Assembly: GCA_902773155.1 (NCBI GenBank)
Contig: CACYDK010000129.1
Span: forward strand, 1-18,068
DNA length: 18,068 nucleotides
Direction of reading: 5' to 3'
Origin: an uncultured Ruminococcus sp.
GTDB lineage: Bacteria > Bacillota > Clostridia > Oscillospirales > Acutalibacteraceae
Made by a program: the position numbers and the translations under genes. The notes beneath the pieces are model-generated. The model was not told the origin of the DNA, ran no database searches, and saw only the letters and a program-made list of their open reading frames with translations. Within the stretch, counting starts at the first letter, position 1. The number at the start of each line of letters is the position of its first letter. Shown one piece after another: positions 6,676-15,047 of this stretch.

Positions 6676-8145
6676 ATGAAAAAAAAGATAATCGGCATTA
6701 TCCTATGCCTTGCGGTTTTGTTCGCCGGCTTTGCCGCCGCCATATATGTGCGGCAGGAGGCTCCGCGCGTGCATCAGCACTTATCCGCTAAGACAAAGCC
6801 AGCCTGCACCGACCATGACAGCGGCGTGTTTTGTACTCACCTTCCTCTTGTTCAGATCGAAACCAAGGAGGATATCCCGGGCAAACCGATCTATGACAAA
6901 AACCACACGCGAAGCGGCTTTACTACCGCGGCCGACGGCTCCGACCGCATTGTTTCCACCGTTAAGATCACCGACAGCGAGGAAACAAACAATCATCTCG
7001 GCGATCGGCCTTCGCTCGTGAGCGAGGCGACCATTCATGTCCACGGAAACTCCTCGCGCTATTTTGACAAGCTGGGCTACAAGCTCAAGCTGATCGACAG
7101 CGACGGAAAAAGCAACGCCCAAAGCGTAATGGGCATGTCGGCGCACAGCGAGTGGATACTGCACGGCCCCTACATTGACAAAACCCTGATCAGAAATTAT
7201 ATGTGGTACAATATAGGCGGAGAGATAATGGACTATTCGCCAAACGTGCGCTTTTGCGAGTTGTTTATAAACGGCGAGTACGAGGGTATTTATGTAATGA
7301 CGGAAACCGTTACGGCAGGCAAAAACGGCGCTAGACTGCAGCTTTCGGTCGATAAAAAGGATAATACGTATTCTGGATATCTTCTCAAAGTGGACAGACC
7401 GGGCGACGCCGATATCAACAACTTTACGGAATATGTCTATCGCCTGCCCGAAACAAGCAAAATAAGCATTGAATATCCCGGAACCAAAAACATAACTCCC
7501 GAGCTTGCAACGTCCATTACAAAGGATTTCTCGGCATTTGAAAAATCAATTTACTCCTATGACTTTGACAGCGACGAGTTCGGCTATAAAAAGACGATCG
7601 ACATCGACTCGTTCGTAGACTATTTCATTATCAATGAGTTTACGGGTAACTATGACGCCGGCGGTTATTCTACCTTTATCTACAAGGATAAGGACGGAAA
7701 ATTCCGCTTGTGCGTTTGGGATTTCAACAATTCCTGCGACAACTACCATGAGCAGGCGATACCCACAGACGATTTCAGGTTGATCAATGTTCCGTGGTAC
7801 TGGATGCTTGTAAAAAACAAGGATTTCACGGATCGTATCATCAGCCGTTACCGCAGCCTGCGCGAGAGCGTTCTTTCAGATGAATATCTTGATAGCTACA
7901 TTGACGAGACGATCGCCTATCTCGGCGACGCTGTCGACCGCAATTTTGAGCGCTGGGGCTATACCTTTGAAGATGACGAGCTGCTCGATCCTCCTGAAAG
8001 AAACCTTCACAGCTTTGACGAGGCCGTTTCTCAGATGAAGGGCTTCATCAAAAAGCGCACGAAGTTTTTGGACGCCAACATTGATGTTCTTAAGCAGTAC
8101 AGCGCAGAATCGCGCGTTAAGAAATTCATAGAGAATGCTAACTGA
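6676..8145 (+). CDS. CotH-family kinase-like protein, membrane-anchored or secreted
   Basis: 489 residues, ATG start after AAGGCGGTG. Residues 5-27 form one hydrophobic segment, an uncleaved anchor or signal peptide, which places the rest outside the membrane. The CotH fold landmarks are in order: HVHGNSS (about 120-126) then YKLKL with the nucleotide-contacting-type lysine, WILHGPYIDKTLIRN (160-174), FINGEYEGIYVMTE, DIDSFVDYFIINE, and CVWDFNNS with Asp349 as metal-ligand candidate. CotH proteins of Bacillus spores are atypical protein kinases. In this non-spore setting the target is unknown and may be a protein or a polymer. An extracellular kinase domain raises the question of the phosphate donor; VTC and DUF4956 genes in the same operon may be relevant. 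Kinase activity is inferred from family only. Confidence 0.87.
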   Translation: MKKKIIGIILCLAVLFAGFAAAIYVRQEAPRVHQHLSAKTKPACTDHDSGVFCTHLPLVQIETKEDIPGKPIYDKNHTRSGFTTAADGSDRIVSTVKITDSEETNNHLGDRPSLVSEATIHVHGNSSRYFDKLGYKLKLIDSDGKSNAQSVMGMSAHSEWILHGPYIDKTLIRNYMWYNIGGEIMDYSPNVRFCELFINGEYEGIYVMTETVTAGKNGARLQLSVDKKDNTYSGYLLKVDRPGDADINNFTEYVYRLPETSKISIEYPGTKNITPELATSITKDFSAFEKSIYSYDFDSDEFGYKKTIDIDSFVDYFIINEFTGNYDAGGYSTFIYKDKDGKFRLCVWDFNNSCDNYHEQAIPTDDFRLINVPWYWMLVKNKDFTDRIISRYRSLRESVLSDEYLDSYIDETIAYLGDAVDRNFERWGYTFEDDELLDPPERNLHSFDEAVSQMKGFIKKRTKFLDANIDVLKQYSAESRVKKFIENAN

Positions 8146-8167
8146 GCAACTCTATTTTTATTATTTC

Positions 8168-8231
8168 GCACAGTTTTCTGCTGCGCAGAAACGTGCAATG
8201 AGTAGCGAAATGCGCGCAAGGCGCGCCTTTC
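8168..8231 (+). repeat. 64-bp direct repeat, copy 1
   Basis: This copy is identical over 64 bases to 8343-8406, and the match stops at both ends (c versus t before it, c versus t after it). Inside it are two hairpins. One is TTTCTGC/GCAGAAA over a 3-nt loop, within GCAC/GTGC (8168-8196). The other is GAAA-t-GCGCGC / GCGCGC-c-TTTC (8207-8231). It lies 22 bp after the CotH stop. The paired structure suggests an RNA-active or REP-like element. Confidence 0.9.
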
Positions 8232-8233
8232 CG

Positions 8234-8323
8234 GTTTGGTAGGAGATTACTACAAATTGTATAATCTGAATAATACAATACGTAATAATAATTACCTTGA
8301 TATCTTTGTGGCTCCTACCAAAC
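8234..8323. repeat. 90-bp foldback element with 12-bp terminal inverted repeats (MITE-like)
   Basis: GTTTGGTAGGAG (8234-8245) and CTCCTACCAAAC (8312-8323) are perfect reverse complements. Inside, ATTAC (8246-8250) pairs with GTAAT (8282-8286), and ATTGTAT (8256-8262) pairs with ATACAAT (8273-8279), so much of the element folds on itself. It encodes nothing and is much more AT-rich than its surroundings. I see no clear target-site duplication at its edges. It lies exactly between the two 64-bp repeats. A miniature transposable element is one reading; a structured RNA or REP-like unit is another. Confidence 0.6.
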
Positions 8324-8342
8324 AAAAAAATTTATGTTCTCT

Positions 8343-8406
8343 GCACAGTTTTCTGCTGCGCAGAAACGTGCAATGAGTAGCGAAATGCGCGCAAGGCGCG
8401 CCTTTC
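8343..8406 (+). repeat. 64-bp direct repeat, copy 2
   Basis: Perfect copy of 8168-8231, at an offset of 175 bp. It ends only 4 bases before the GGAGA ribosome site (8411-8415) of the hydrolase gene, so its two hairpins would sit directly upstream of that translation start in the mRNA and could affect its expression. Confidence 0.9.
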
Positions 8407-8419
8407 TTACGGAGACGCT

Positions 8420-10603
8420 ATGAAGAAATTTATTATTATTGTACTTATTATCGTGCTTCTTGTCATGGGACTCGATACCGCGTATTTCAGACTTGGCTGG
8501 TATGTCGATCTCGATCCCGGAGCTGTGCCCACCACCTTTGTCCGCACCGAGGGCGACAAAATGCTGATGCTTGACGGAGATGATTATGAGCCGTTTGAAA
8601 TCAGGGGCGTCAATTTGGGCTCGGGAATCCCCGGCGAATGGTCGACAGATTTTGCCATTGACAAGGAAACCTACAAGCGCTGGTTTAAGTACATTCAGGA
8701 TATGGGCGCAAACACCATCCGCGTTTATACCGTACAACAAGACGTTTTTTACAACGCCTTTTACGAATACAACAGGGACAACGACAACCCGCTGTGGCTT
8801 ATTCACGGAGTCTGGGTCAACGACTATGTTCAAAACTCGCACCGCGACGCATTTGATCAGGGCTTTAGGGAACGCTTCCTGTCTGACAGCCGCACAATGC
8901 TCGACGTTATCCACGGCAACAAGAAGATCGCGCTCGGCAGAATGGCTTCCTCGGGCTCGGGCTTTTATCTCAACGATATTTCCCGTTGGGTCATCGGCTA
9001 TATCCTCGGCGTAGAGTGGGAGGACGTGACCGTTGCATATACAAACGAGCAGTTCGCCGATGTTGAGGGAGCCGACAGCTACACGGGAAAGTATTTTTAC
9101 ACCTCCCCCGAGGCTTCGCCGTTTGAGGCGATGCTCGCCGAGGTGGGCGATAGGGTGGTCGAATACGAATCTAATCGCTACAAAACTCAAAAGCCGATCG
9201 CTTTTTCAAACTGGCCGACGACCGATCCGTTCGAATATCCCGAGAATATCGAGCGCTTCTTTATGAAGTGCGCCGAGGTGGACGTTGAGCATATCAAAAC
9301 GACCGAGGACTTTCTCTCCGGTCAGTTCGTATCGTATCACGTTTACCCTTATTATCCCGACTATCTGGCGTATGTTTCGGATTGGAGCGAGCTGGGCTTT
9401 GATGATCTTACGCCCTATTATACCGACGGAGTCCTCAATACCTACCGCGCCTATCTGTCGATGCTGACGCGGCACCACACCATGCCGGTTGTAATTTCGG
9501 AGTTCGGCGTCTCTACAGGACGCGGTATGGCGCAGCGCGAAATGAGCCTTGGCCGAAACCAGGGCAATATGTCCGAAAAGGCTCAGGGCAAAGCCATTGT
9601 CGACTGCTATGAGGACATAAAGGCGGCGGGCTGCTCCGGCTGCTGCGTATTCTCCTGGCAGGACGAATGGTTCAAGCGCACTTGGAACACTATGTATGCC
9701 GTTAACCTCAAACGCGACCCTTACTGGTCTGATTATCAGACAAACGAGCAGTACTTCGGCCTGCTGTCCTTTGATCCCGGTAACGAAAAATCCGTTTGTT
9801 ATGTCGACGGCGATGATTCCGACTGGGCGGATCGTGACCTTGTCACCAAAAGCGGCGATATGAGCCTTTACATGAAATATGATGAAAGGTTCATCTACTT
9901 CATGATAAAAAAGGACGGGCTGAATATTGACAAGGATAAAATATACATCCCGCTCGACGTCACTCCCAAAAGCGGCAGCAGCTATTACGAGGAAAAAGGA
10001 AAGCTCTTTGACCGTGCGATAGATTTTATAATTGAGCTTGAGGGCAAAAGCAACAGCCGCGTAAGGGTTCAGGAGCGCTACGAGGTGCTCCGCAGCAATT
10101 ATTCCGAGAACGTATATGAATTCAACGCGTATCTTAAGGACAATATCCCCGCCAAGGATTCGCCTAAGTTTGTCAATATAGATATGATCCTGCAAACGGC
10201 GACTCCGCTGTTATACAACAATATGCAGGCGCCTGCCGAGGTGTTCGAAACCGGTAAGCTGACCTACGGTAACGCCAATCCCGACAGCGCCGATTTCAAC
10301 TCCCTTGCGGACTTTATGGCCGGCGACGGCTTTGTCGAGGTCAAGCTTCCGTGGCAGCTGCTCAACTTCTCCGACCCGTCGCTGATGACGATTCACGACG
10401 ATTACTACGAGCACTACGGGATCGAGTATATCGAGATCGACAAAATGTGGGCGGGCGTTTGTGAGAACAACGGCAGACCGCGGCGCGCTGAGCTAAAGCC
10501 CTTCGAGCTTAACGGCTGGAGCAATGACGTCACCTACCACGAGAGGCTCAAAAGCTCCTATTACGTTCTGCAAAAACGCTGGAGAGATAAGAATGAAAAT
10601 TGA
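8420..10603 (+). CDS. Membrane-anchored glycoside hydrolase (clan GH-A-like) with CBM9-like C-terminus
   Basis: 727 residues, ATG start with GGAGA 4 bp upstream. One hydrophobic helix at 3-18 anchors or exports it. Residues 40-445 look like a GH-A (beta/alpha)8 barrel. The sequence opens with FEIRGVNLGSG, then MGANTIRVYT at an early strand. A strand-4 type motif YILGVEWE carries Glu199 as acid/base candidate, and VVISEFGVS carries Glu361 as nucleophile candidate. The spacing of 162 residues suits clan GH-A. From about 455 the sequence changes to a beta-rich region with VDGDDSDWADRDLV and ERFIYFMIKKDG, the pattern of CBM9-like or DOMON-like binding modules. The exact GH family is not clear to me; GH2- or GH5-related is most likely. 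The neighbourhood suggests trimming or release of the operon's polymer, as the endoglucanases of cellulose operons do. Confidence 0.8.
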   Translation: MKKFIIIVLIIVLLVMGLDTAYFRLGWYVDLDPGAVPTTFVRTEGDKMLMLDGDDYEPFEIRGVNLGSGIPGEWSTDFAIDKETYKRWFKYIQDMGANTIRVYTVQQDVFYNAFYEYNRDNDNPLWLIHGVWVNDYVQNSHRDAFDQGFRERFLSDSRTMLDVIHGNKKIALGRMASSGSGFYLNDISRWVIGYILGVEWEDVTVAYTNEQFADVEGADSYTGKYFYTSPEASPFEAMLAEVGDRVVEYESNRYKTQKPIAFSNWPTTDPFEYPENIERFFMKCAEVDVEHIKTTEDFLSGQFVSYHVYPYYPDYLAYVSDWSELGFDDLTPYYTDGVLNTYRAYLSMLTRHHTMPVVISEFGVSTGRGMAQREMSLGRNQGNMSEKAQGKAIVDCYEDIKAAGCSGCCVFSWQDEWFKRTWNTMYAVNLKRDPYWSDYQTNEQYFGLLSFDPGNEKSVCYVDGDDSDWADRDLVTKSGDMSLYMKYDERFIYFMIKKDGLNIDKDKIYIPLDVTPKSGSSYYEEKGKLFDRAIDFIIELEGKSNSRVRVQERYEVLRSNYSENVYEFNAYLKDNIPAKDSPKFVNIDMILQTATPLLYNNMQAPAEVFETGKLTYGNANPDSADFNSLADFMAGDGFVEVKLPWQLLNFSDPSLMTIHDDYYEHYGIEYIEIDKMWAGVCENNGRPRRAELKPFELNGWSNDVTYHERLKSSYYVLQKRWRDKNEN

Positions 10604-11684
10604 GATACTGATATATATATATCTGGCGGTTTGTCTTGCGATGATCGGGTTTAATATCGTCTGCATCTTTGTTTTCAGTCGCGGCGATATGGAAACCGAA
10701 CAAAGCCGTCTGTATTACATCAACCTAATTAAAGAGCAGTTCAGCAGGGAAGCTCTCGAAGATCGTCACCGCCTCCTGATTTACAAGCGGCTGGCGCACG
10801 TTCGCGAGCTGACTGCCTTCGATAAGGCTCTGGAGACGCTCTCAAAGGATTATCCCGAGGAGGTCTACTCGTATCTGCGCAAGCTTGAACACGTATTTGT
10901 CGCGTTGGCAGACCGCTACAGCAGAAGAAATGAGATTCAGATGGCTTACTTTCCGTATGTTATCTCACGTTATCGCTTGTTTGAAGGCGAGAATCTTCCG
11001 CAGATCAACCGCATACTTGTCGACCTGCTTCAAAAGCCGTCCGTATATTGCCGCGAAAACGCGCTCCACGCCGTCTATTCCTTGGGCATAAGCCAAAATG
11101 TCGCGGACGCGCTGAAAATAATCGACGAAGCGGGCTTCTATCACAATAAAAAACTGATCACGGACGGTCTGATGTCCTTTAGCGGCGACAAAAATGAGCT
11201 GGATGAGTACCTGTGGGAGCGTCTGGATGATTATTCGCTGAACATTCAGCTGGCGATTCTTGACTATATCCGCTTTTCGTCGGAAGATTTCCGCGAAAGG
11301 ATGCTCGCTCTGCTTTTGGATAACCGCGACAGCGAGATACACTACTGCGCCATCCGCTATCTGGGCAGGTACCCCTATGAGCCTGCCTATGAGCATCTGA
11401 TCAAATTCAGCGAGCACGAGGATGAAGCAAGGTGGGAGTACACCTCGATAACCTGTTTTACGCTGGCTTCATATCCCTGTGAGCGCACAGTTAACGCGCT
11501 CAAAAAGTGTCTTGGCAGCCGAAACTGGTACGTTCGTCTTAACGCGTCTCAGGCGCTTGAGCGCATGGGGCTGGAAAACATAGATTTTGTCGACATATTC
11601 GACGGAGACGACCGGTACGCAAGTGAAATGATGCGTTATAGGTTAGACAGCAAAAAACTGCATGAAAGGGCGGCAACATCATGA
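10593..11684 (+). CDS. Membrane-anchored HEAT-repeat protein
   Basis: 363 residues from the ATG at 10593, chosen because GGAGAG lies 6 bp before it and a hydrophobic helix (4-27) begins there. An in-frame upstream ATG at 10524 lies inside the hydrolase gene and lacks a ribosome site. The start overlaps the hydrolase stop by 11 bp, and the end overlaps the synthase start by 4 bp, so coupling on both sides is likely. After the membrane helix comes a cytosolic all-helical array. From about residue 115 the helical pairs are HEAT-like, for example VYCRENALHAVYSLG, SEIHYCAIRYLGRYP and WYVRLNASQALERMG. HEAT arrays bind proteins. The position between hydrolase and synthase points to a scaffold or assembly subunit of the polysaccharide synthase complex. 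No enzyme motif is visible. Confidence 0.8.
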   Translation: MKIEILIYIYLAVCLAMIGFNIVCIFVFSRGDMETEQSRLYYINLIKEQFSREALEDRHRLLIYKRLAHVRELTAFDKALETLSKDYPEEVYSYLRKLEHVFVALADRYSRRNEIQMAYFPYVISRYRLFEGENLPQINRILVDLLQKPSVYCRENALHAVYSLGISQNVADALKIIDEAGFYHNKKLITDGLMSFSGDKNELDEYLWERLDDYSLNIQLAILDYIRFSSEDFRERMLALLLDNRDSEIHYCAIRYLGRYPYEPAYEHLIKFSEHEDEARWEYTSITCFTLASYPCERTVNALKKCLGSRNWYVRLNASQALERMGLENIDFVDIFDGDDRYASEMMRYRLDSKKLHERAATS

Positions 11685-13111
11685 GATACTATTTATTTAA
11701 CGATACTGCCTTTGAGATCATCAAGGTGTTCCTGATCTGCGTGGAGTTTTTCTTTGTTATCTACCTGATCGGCTACTCGACCTTTCTGTTTATCTCCGTT
11801 GTTACCGGGTCGTCGACGCTGTACAAAAAACGACAGCAGGACAAACTGAAAAATACTATTTTAAAGAATCACTTCGTGCCGATAAGTATCATCGTGCCCG
11901 CCTACAACGAGGATGTAACGATAGTTGAGAACGTGCGCTCTCTGCTGACGCTCGACTATCCGCTGTACGAGATTATCGTAGTGGACGACGGCTCGGCTGA
12001 CAAAACCTCGGCAAAGCTGATAGACGCCTTCAATATGCTTCCGATCCGCCGTCCTATACAACGCAAAATCGACTGTCAGCCCGTGGAGTTTGTATACGAG
12101 GCGGCGACTCACAAGGTTCCGCTCACTCTGATAAGAAAAAAGAACGGCGGCAAGGCCGACTCCCTGAATACGGGCATTAACGCTTGTAAATACCCTTACT
12201 TTATCTGCATCGACGCTGACTCCGTACTACAGTACGACTCGCTGAGCAAGATCGTCAAGCCTGTGCTTGAAAACGACAATGTCGTAGCGGTCGGAGGAGC
12301 GGTGAGGCCTGCAAACAGCGTTGAGATTGAAAACGGAAGGGTCATCAATTACCGCCTTCCCAAAAATATCATTGCCTGTATGCAGGTGCTTGAATACGAC
12401 CGCTCGTTCCTAGCGTCCCGAATCCTGTTCGATAAGTTTAACGGCTCCCTTATTATTTCCGGTGCGTTCGGCTTGTTCAAAAAAGAAACCGTGATCGCCG
12501 CCGGCGGTTATGACTCTACAACGCTCGGAGAAGATATGGAGCTCGTGGTCAAGCTTCACGATTACTGCGTTTCAAACGAAATCCCATATCTCATACGTTA
12601 CGCTACTGACGCCATCTGCTGGTCTCAGGTGCCTGAAAGCATCAAAGACCTGAGCAAGCAGCGCAGGCGCTGGCACATAGGCTTGTTTCAGTCGATGTGG
12701 AGGCACAGAGTTATGCTTGCAAACACAAAGTTCGGCCTCACAAGCTTTATCTCCTACTTTTACTTTTTGATCTACGAGCTTTTGTCTCCGTTCATCGAGC
12801 TGTTCGGAATAGCCACAATGATCCTTGCGTTTCTTGTCGACCTGATAAACGTGCCGTTTATGCTGCTGTTCTTCGGAATATACGCGCTCTTCGGCTCGGT
12901 TATGTCGATGACGGCTTTCTTTGCGCGGACGCAAACCATCGACCTTAAGGTAACCTTCAAGGACGTCCTCAAGGCGCTTCTGCTGTGTACCGTAGAAATC
13001 TGCGTTTTGCGTTTTATTATGGTATGGGTACGTGCAACGGCGTTTATCGGCTACAGAAAGAGAAAGCTGCAGTGGGGAAGGATTCAGCGGAAAAAAATCA
13101 ATTTGAAATAA
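11681..13111 (+). CDS. Processive family-2 glycosyltransferase (cellulose/hyaluronan/PNAG-synthase type)
   Basis: 476 residues, ATG overlapping the preceding stop as ATGA. One N-terminal helix (about 12-37) is followed by a GT-A catalytic domain with the full processive set: VVDDGS (101-105, UDP-binding Asp), DADS (178-181), GED (283-285, catalytic base) and QRRRW (327-331, acceptor and channel gate). Three to five C-terminal helices (about 345-460) form the translocation channel. The family polymerises a UDP-sugar on the cytosolic face and extrudes the chain. No PilZ domain is present: the protein ends soon after its last helix, so direct c-di-GMP activation of the BcsA kind is not visible. 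The polymer cannot be read from sequence. A deacetylase in the operon favours an acetylated or amino-sugar polymer; cellulose-like chains also remain possible. Confidence 0.93.
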   Translation: MRYYLFNDTAFEIIKVFLICVEFFFVIYLIGYSTFLFISVVTGSSTLYKKRQQDKLKNTILKNHFVPISIIVPAYNEDVTIVENVRSLLTLDYPLYEIIVVDDGSADKTSAKLIDAFNMLPIRRPIQRKIDCQPVEFVYEAATHKVPLTLIRKKNGGKADSLNTGINACKYPYFICIDADSVLQYDSLSKIVKPVLENDNVVAVGGAVRPANSVEIENGRVINYRLPKNIIACMQVLEYDRSFLASRILFDKFNGSLIISGAFGLFKKETVIAAGGYDSTTLGEDMELVVKLHDYCVSNEIPYLIRYATDAICWSQVPESIKDLSKQRRRWHIGLFQSMWRHRVMLANTKFGLTSFISYFYFLIYELLSPFIELFGIATMILAFLVDLINVPFMLLFFGIYALFGSVMSMTAFFARTQTIDLKVTFKDVLKALLLCTVEICVLRFIMVWVRATAFIGYRKRKLQWGRIQRKKINLK

Positions 13112-13120
13112 GGTAAGCCT

Positions 13121-15016
13121 ATGAAACTGAAACTAACAGCGATCATCACAGCCGCAGTGCTGTTGATATCCGGAGCATTCGCGGCTAACGCGGCGGTATA
13201 TACGGTCAAAGAACCTGCAAACGGGAACACCGTCTATATTGCCGGCGATCCCGATATGTACCCGATAGAATACTACGATGAACAAGCAAATGAATACAAG
13301 GGAATTTTACCGGAGCTTTATAAAAAGATCTCCGATGAAAGCGGCATTGATTTTTCCTATATCAATGCCGGCACTGTCAACGAGCAGTTCCGTCTTGCAA
13401 AAAACAAGCAGGTTGAGATCGTTTCGGCTCATGCCAAGGGCGATGTGGACTTCCTGGCCGAAGAGATGCATATACTGACCTATAACAAGGGCGACAGAGA
13501 GGTAGAGCTGTGCGTAGGCTTTACGTCGATCGCGCCGCCGGATGTGGTAAAAACAGTCTCTTCCGCGCTTAAGTCTGTTTCTTCCGAGCAGATTCTGCGA
13601 ATCTCGGTAGAGACGGCGATGACAGACTCTCCACATGACTTTCCTTACTGGCTGATTATTATATCCGGCGTGCTTGCGGCGGGCTGTGCGATCCTTGTTA
13701 TCGTTATTCTCAATCGCCGCAAAAAGGATAAGACTGAAAGAGAAAACCGCCTGACCGACTCCCTGACGGGCATAGGCAACAGCGATTATTTCGAGCAGTG
13801 GTATACAAGCTTTATCTCACCGGTCATGTATGAGCTCTACTATATAGCTTATATCGGCATTGACATACAGCGGCTCCTTCAGTATGCCGACGCTTCCGTA
13901 GCTCAGGAGCTACAGATATACGCCGCAGCCGAATTATCCGCCGTGGCAAGCGATACTGACTTTTGCGCTAGGATATCGGACGGTATTTTCGCTCTGGCGT
14001 TTGAAGCTCCGGACGAGACTCGGGCAAAGGAGTGTATAGAGCGTCTGATTTCGAGGCTAAACCAATTCAATAACGATGATATGCTGAAATACCACATCCA
14101 CTTTCAGGCGGGCGTATTCCACCTCGACGCGCCGAACATCCCATGCGAAAAGGCGTTGCTCAACTCCAGACACGGCTTTTATCACGCGCGTGAAGCAGGC
14201 GAACCGTATATCTTCGCCGACGCCAAGCTGCTTAAGCGCGAGGAGTATGTTCAGGGCTTGAAAAAGAAGCTGCGCGACGCGCTCGAAAAAAAGGAATTCA
14301 GGCTTTATGTGCAGTATATATTTGACGGCAAGGGCGAGCTCGCGTGCGGCGCCGAGGCGTTGTCGCGTTGGGACAGCCCCGAGGAAGGCATAATTGTTCC
14401 CGCGGACTATATTCATATGCTCGAGACCTCTGAAATGATCGACGAACTCGATTTTTACATCCTCGGCGAATGCTGCCGCGCACTGTCGGAATGGAAGTAC
14501 ACCTCGAAAAAGAACCTCTGGCTTTCGTGCAATATGACGCGGATCACGCTTTCCGTCGAAGGCTTTGAACGGCGGTTCAGGGAAATTGTCGAGAGGTATG
14601 ATTTCGATACCGATAAGCTTGTGATCGAAATCACAGAGGACGCGCTTTCTGAAAACCAAAAGCATATTTCGGACAGCATTAATTTCTGCAAAAGTATGGG
14701 CTGCCGTATCGCGCTCGATGATTTTGGCTGCGGCTATTCCTCGGTCAAGGATCTTAATGATTATCCTATAGATATTTTGAAGATCGACAGGGCGCTGATC
14801 ACCGAAACAAAAACCGAAAAGGGCAGGCAGCTTCTGCGCGGCATAATAAAGCTTGCTCATTTTATCGGCATAAAGGCTCTGTGCGAGGGTGTTGAGACCG
14901 AGGAGGAAATGAAGGTTTCAACAGAAGCGGGCTGCGACTATATCCAGGGATATTTGCTCGCCGGAACCAACCCTGCCGACGAGCTGTCAGCAGAACAAAA
15001 CATAAACTTTTTGTAA
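13121..15016 (+). CDS. EAL c-di-GMP phosphodiesterase with solute-binding-like sensor and degenerate GGDEF
   Basis: 631 residues. The ATG lies 9 bp after the synthase stop, whose TAAGG also serves as a weak ribosome site. A signal peptide (about 1-24) leads to an extracellular domain (25-178) resembling the amino-acid-binding SBP_bac_3 fold (PIEYYDEQANEYKGILPELY). A helix at about 184-204 and a GGDEF-like domain with SDGIF at 286-290 in place of the signature follow; it is therefore catalytically dead. The EAL domain (about 375-625) keeps its catalytic residues: E412 of EAL, N471, E503, D533/D534 of DDFG, K554, E589 and Q609. It should hydrolyse c-di-GMP to pGpG. Placed downstream of a c-di-GMP riboswitch, its expression would lower the signal that controls its own operon, a probable negative feedback tuned by an external ligand. 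Confidence 0.92.
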   Translation: MKLKLTAIITAAVLLISGAFAANAAVYTVKEPANGNTVYIAGDPDMYPIEYYDEQANEYKGILPELYKKISDESGIDFSYINAGTVNEQFRLAKNKQVEIVSAHAKGDVDFLAEEMHILTYNKGDREVELCVGFTSIAPPDVVKTVSSALKSVSSEQILRISVETAMTDSPHDFPYWLIIISGVLAAGCAILVIVILNRRKKDKTERENRLTDSLTGIGNSDYFEQWYTSFISPVMYELYYIAYIGIDIQRLLQYADASVAQELQIYAAAELSAVASDTDFCARISDGIFALAFEAPDETRAKECIERLISRLNQFNNDDMLKYHIHFQAGVFHLDAPNIPCEKALLNSRHGFYHAREAGEPYIFADAKLLKREEYVQGLKKKLRDALEKKEFRLYVQYIFDGKGELACGAEALSRWDSPEEGIIVPADYIHMLETSEMIDELDFYILGECCRALSEWKYTSKKNLWLSCNMTRITLSVEGFERRFREIVERYDFDTDKLVIEITEDALSENQKHISDSINFCKSMGCRIALDDFGCGYSSVKDLNDYPIDILKIDRALITETKTEKGRQLLRGIIKLAHFIGIKALCEGVETEEEMKVSTEAGCDYIQGYLLAGTNPADELSAEQNINFL

Positions 15017-15047
15017 TAAAGGGAACATCTGATAAGGAGTTGGGGAT

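Noticed and set aside
8315..10195. Long reverse-strand open frames (8315-9190, 9206-10195)
   Set aside because: They mirror the hydrolase gene and arise from its codon bias. Their translations lack family motifs, and no ribosome site or promoter supports them.
10524..10592. Longer N-terminus for the HEAT protein
   Set aside because: The extension lies within the hydrolase gene and has no ribosome site, and the membrane helix starts right after the ATG at 10593.
14057..14860. Reverse-strand frame of 267 codons opposite the EAL domain
   Set aside because: It is a shadow of a strongly motif-supported EAL coding region.
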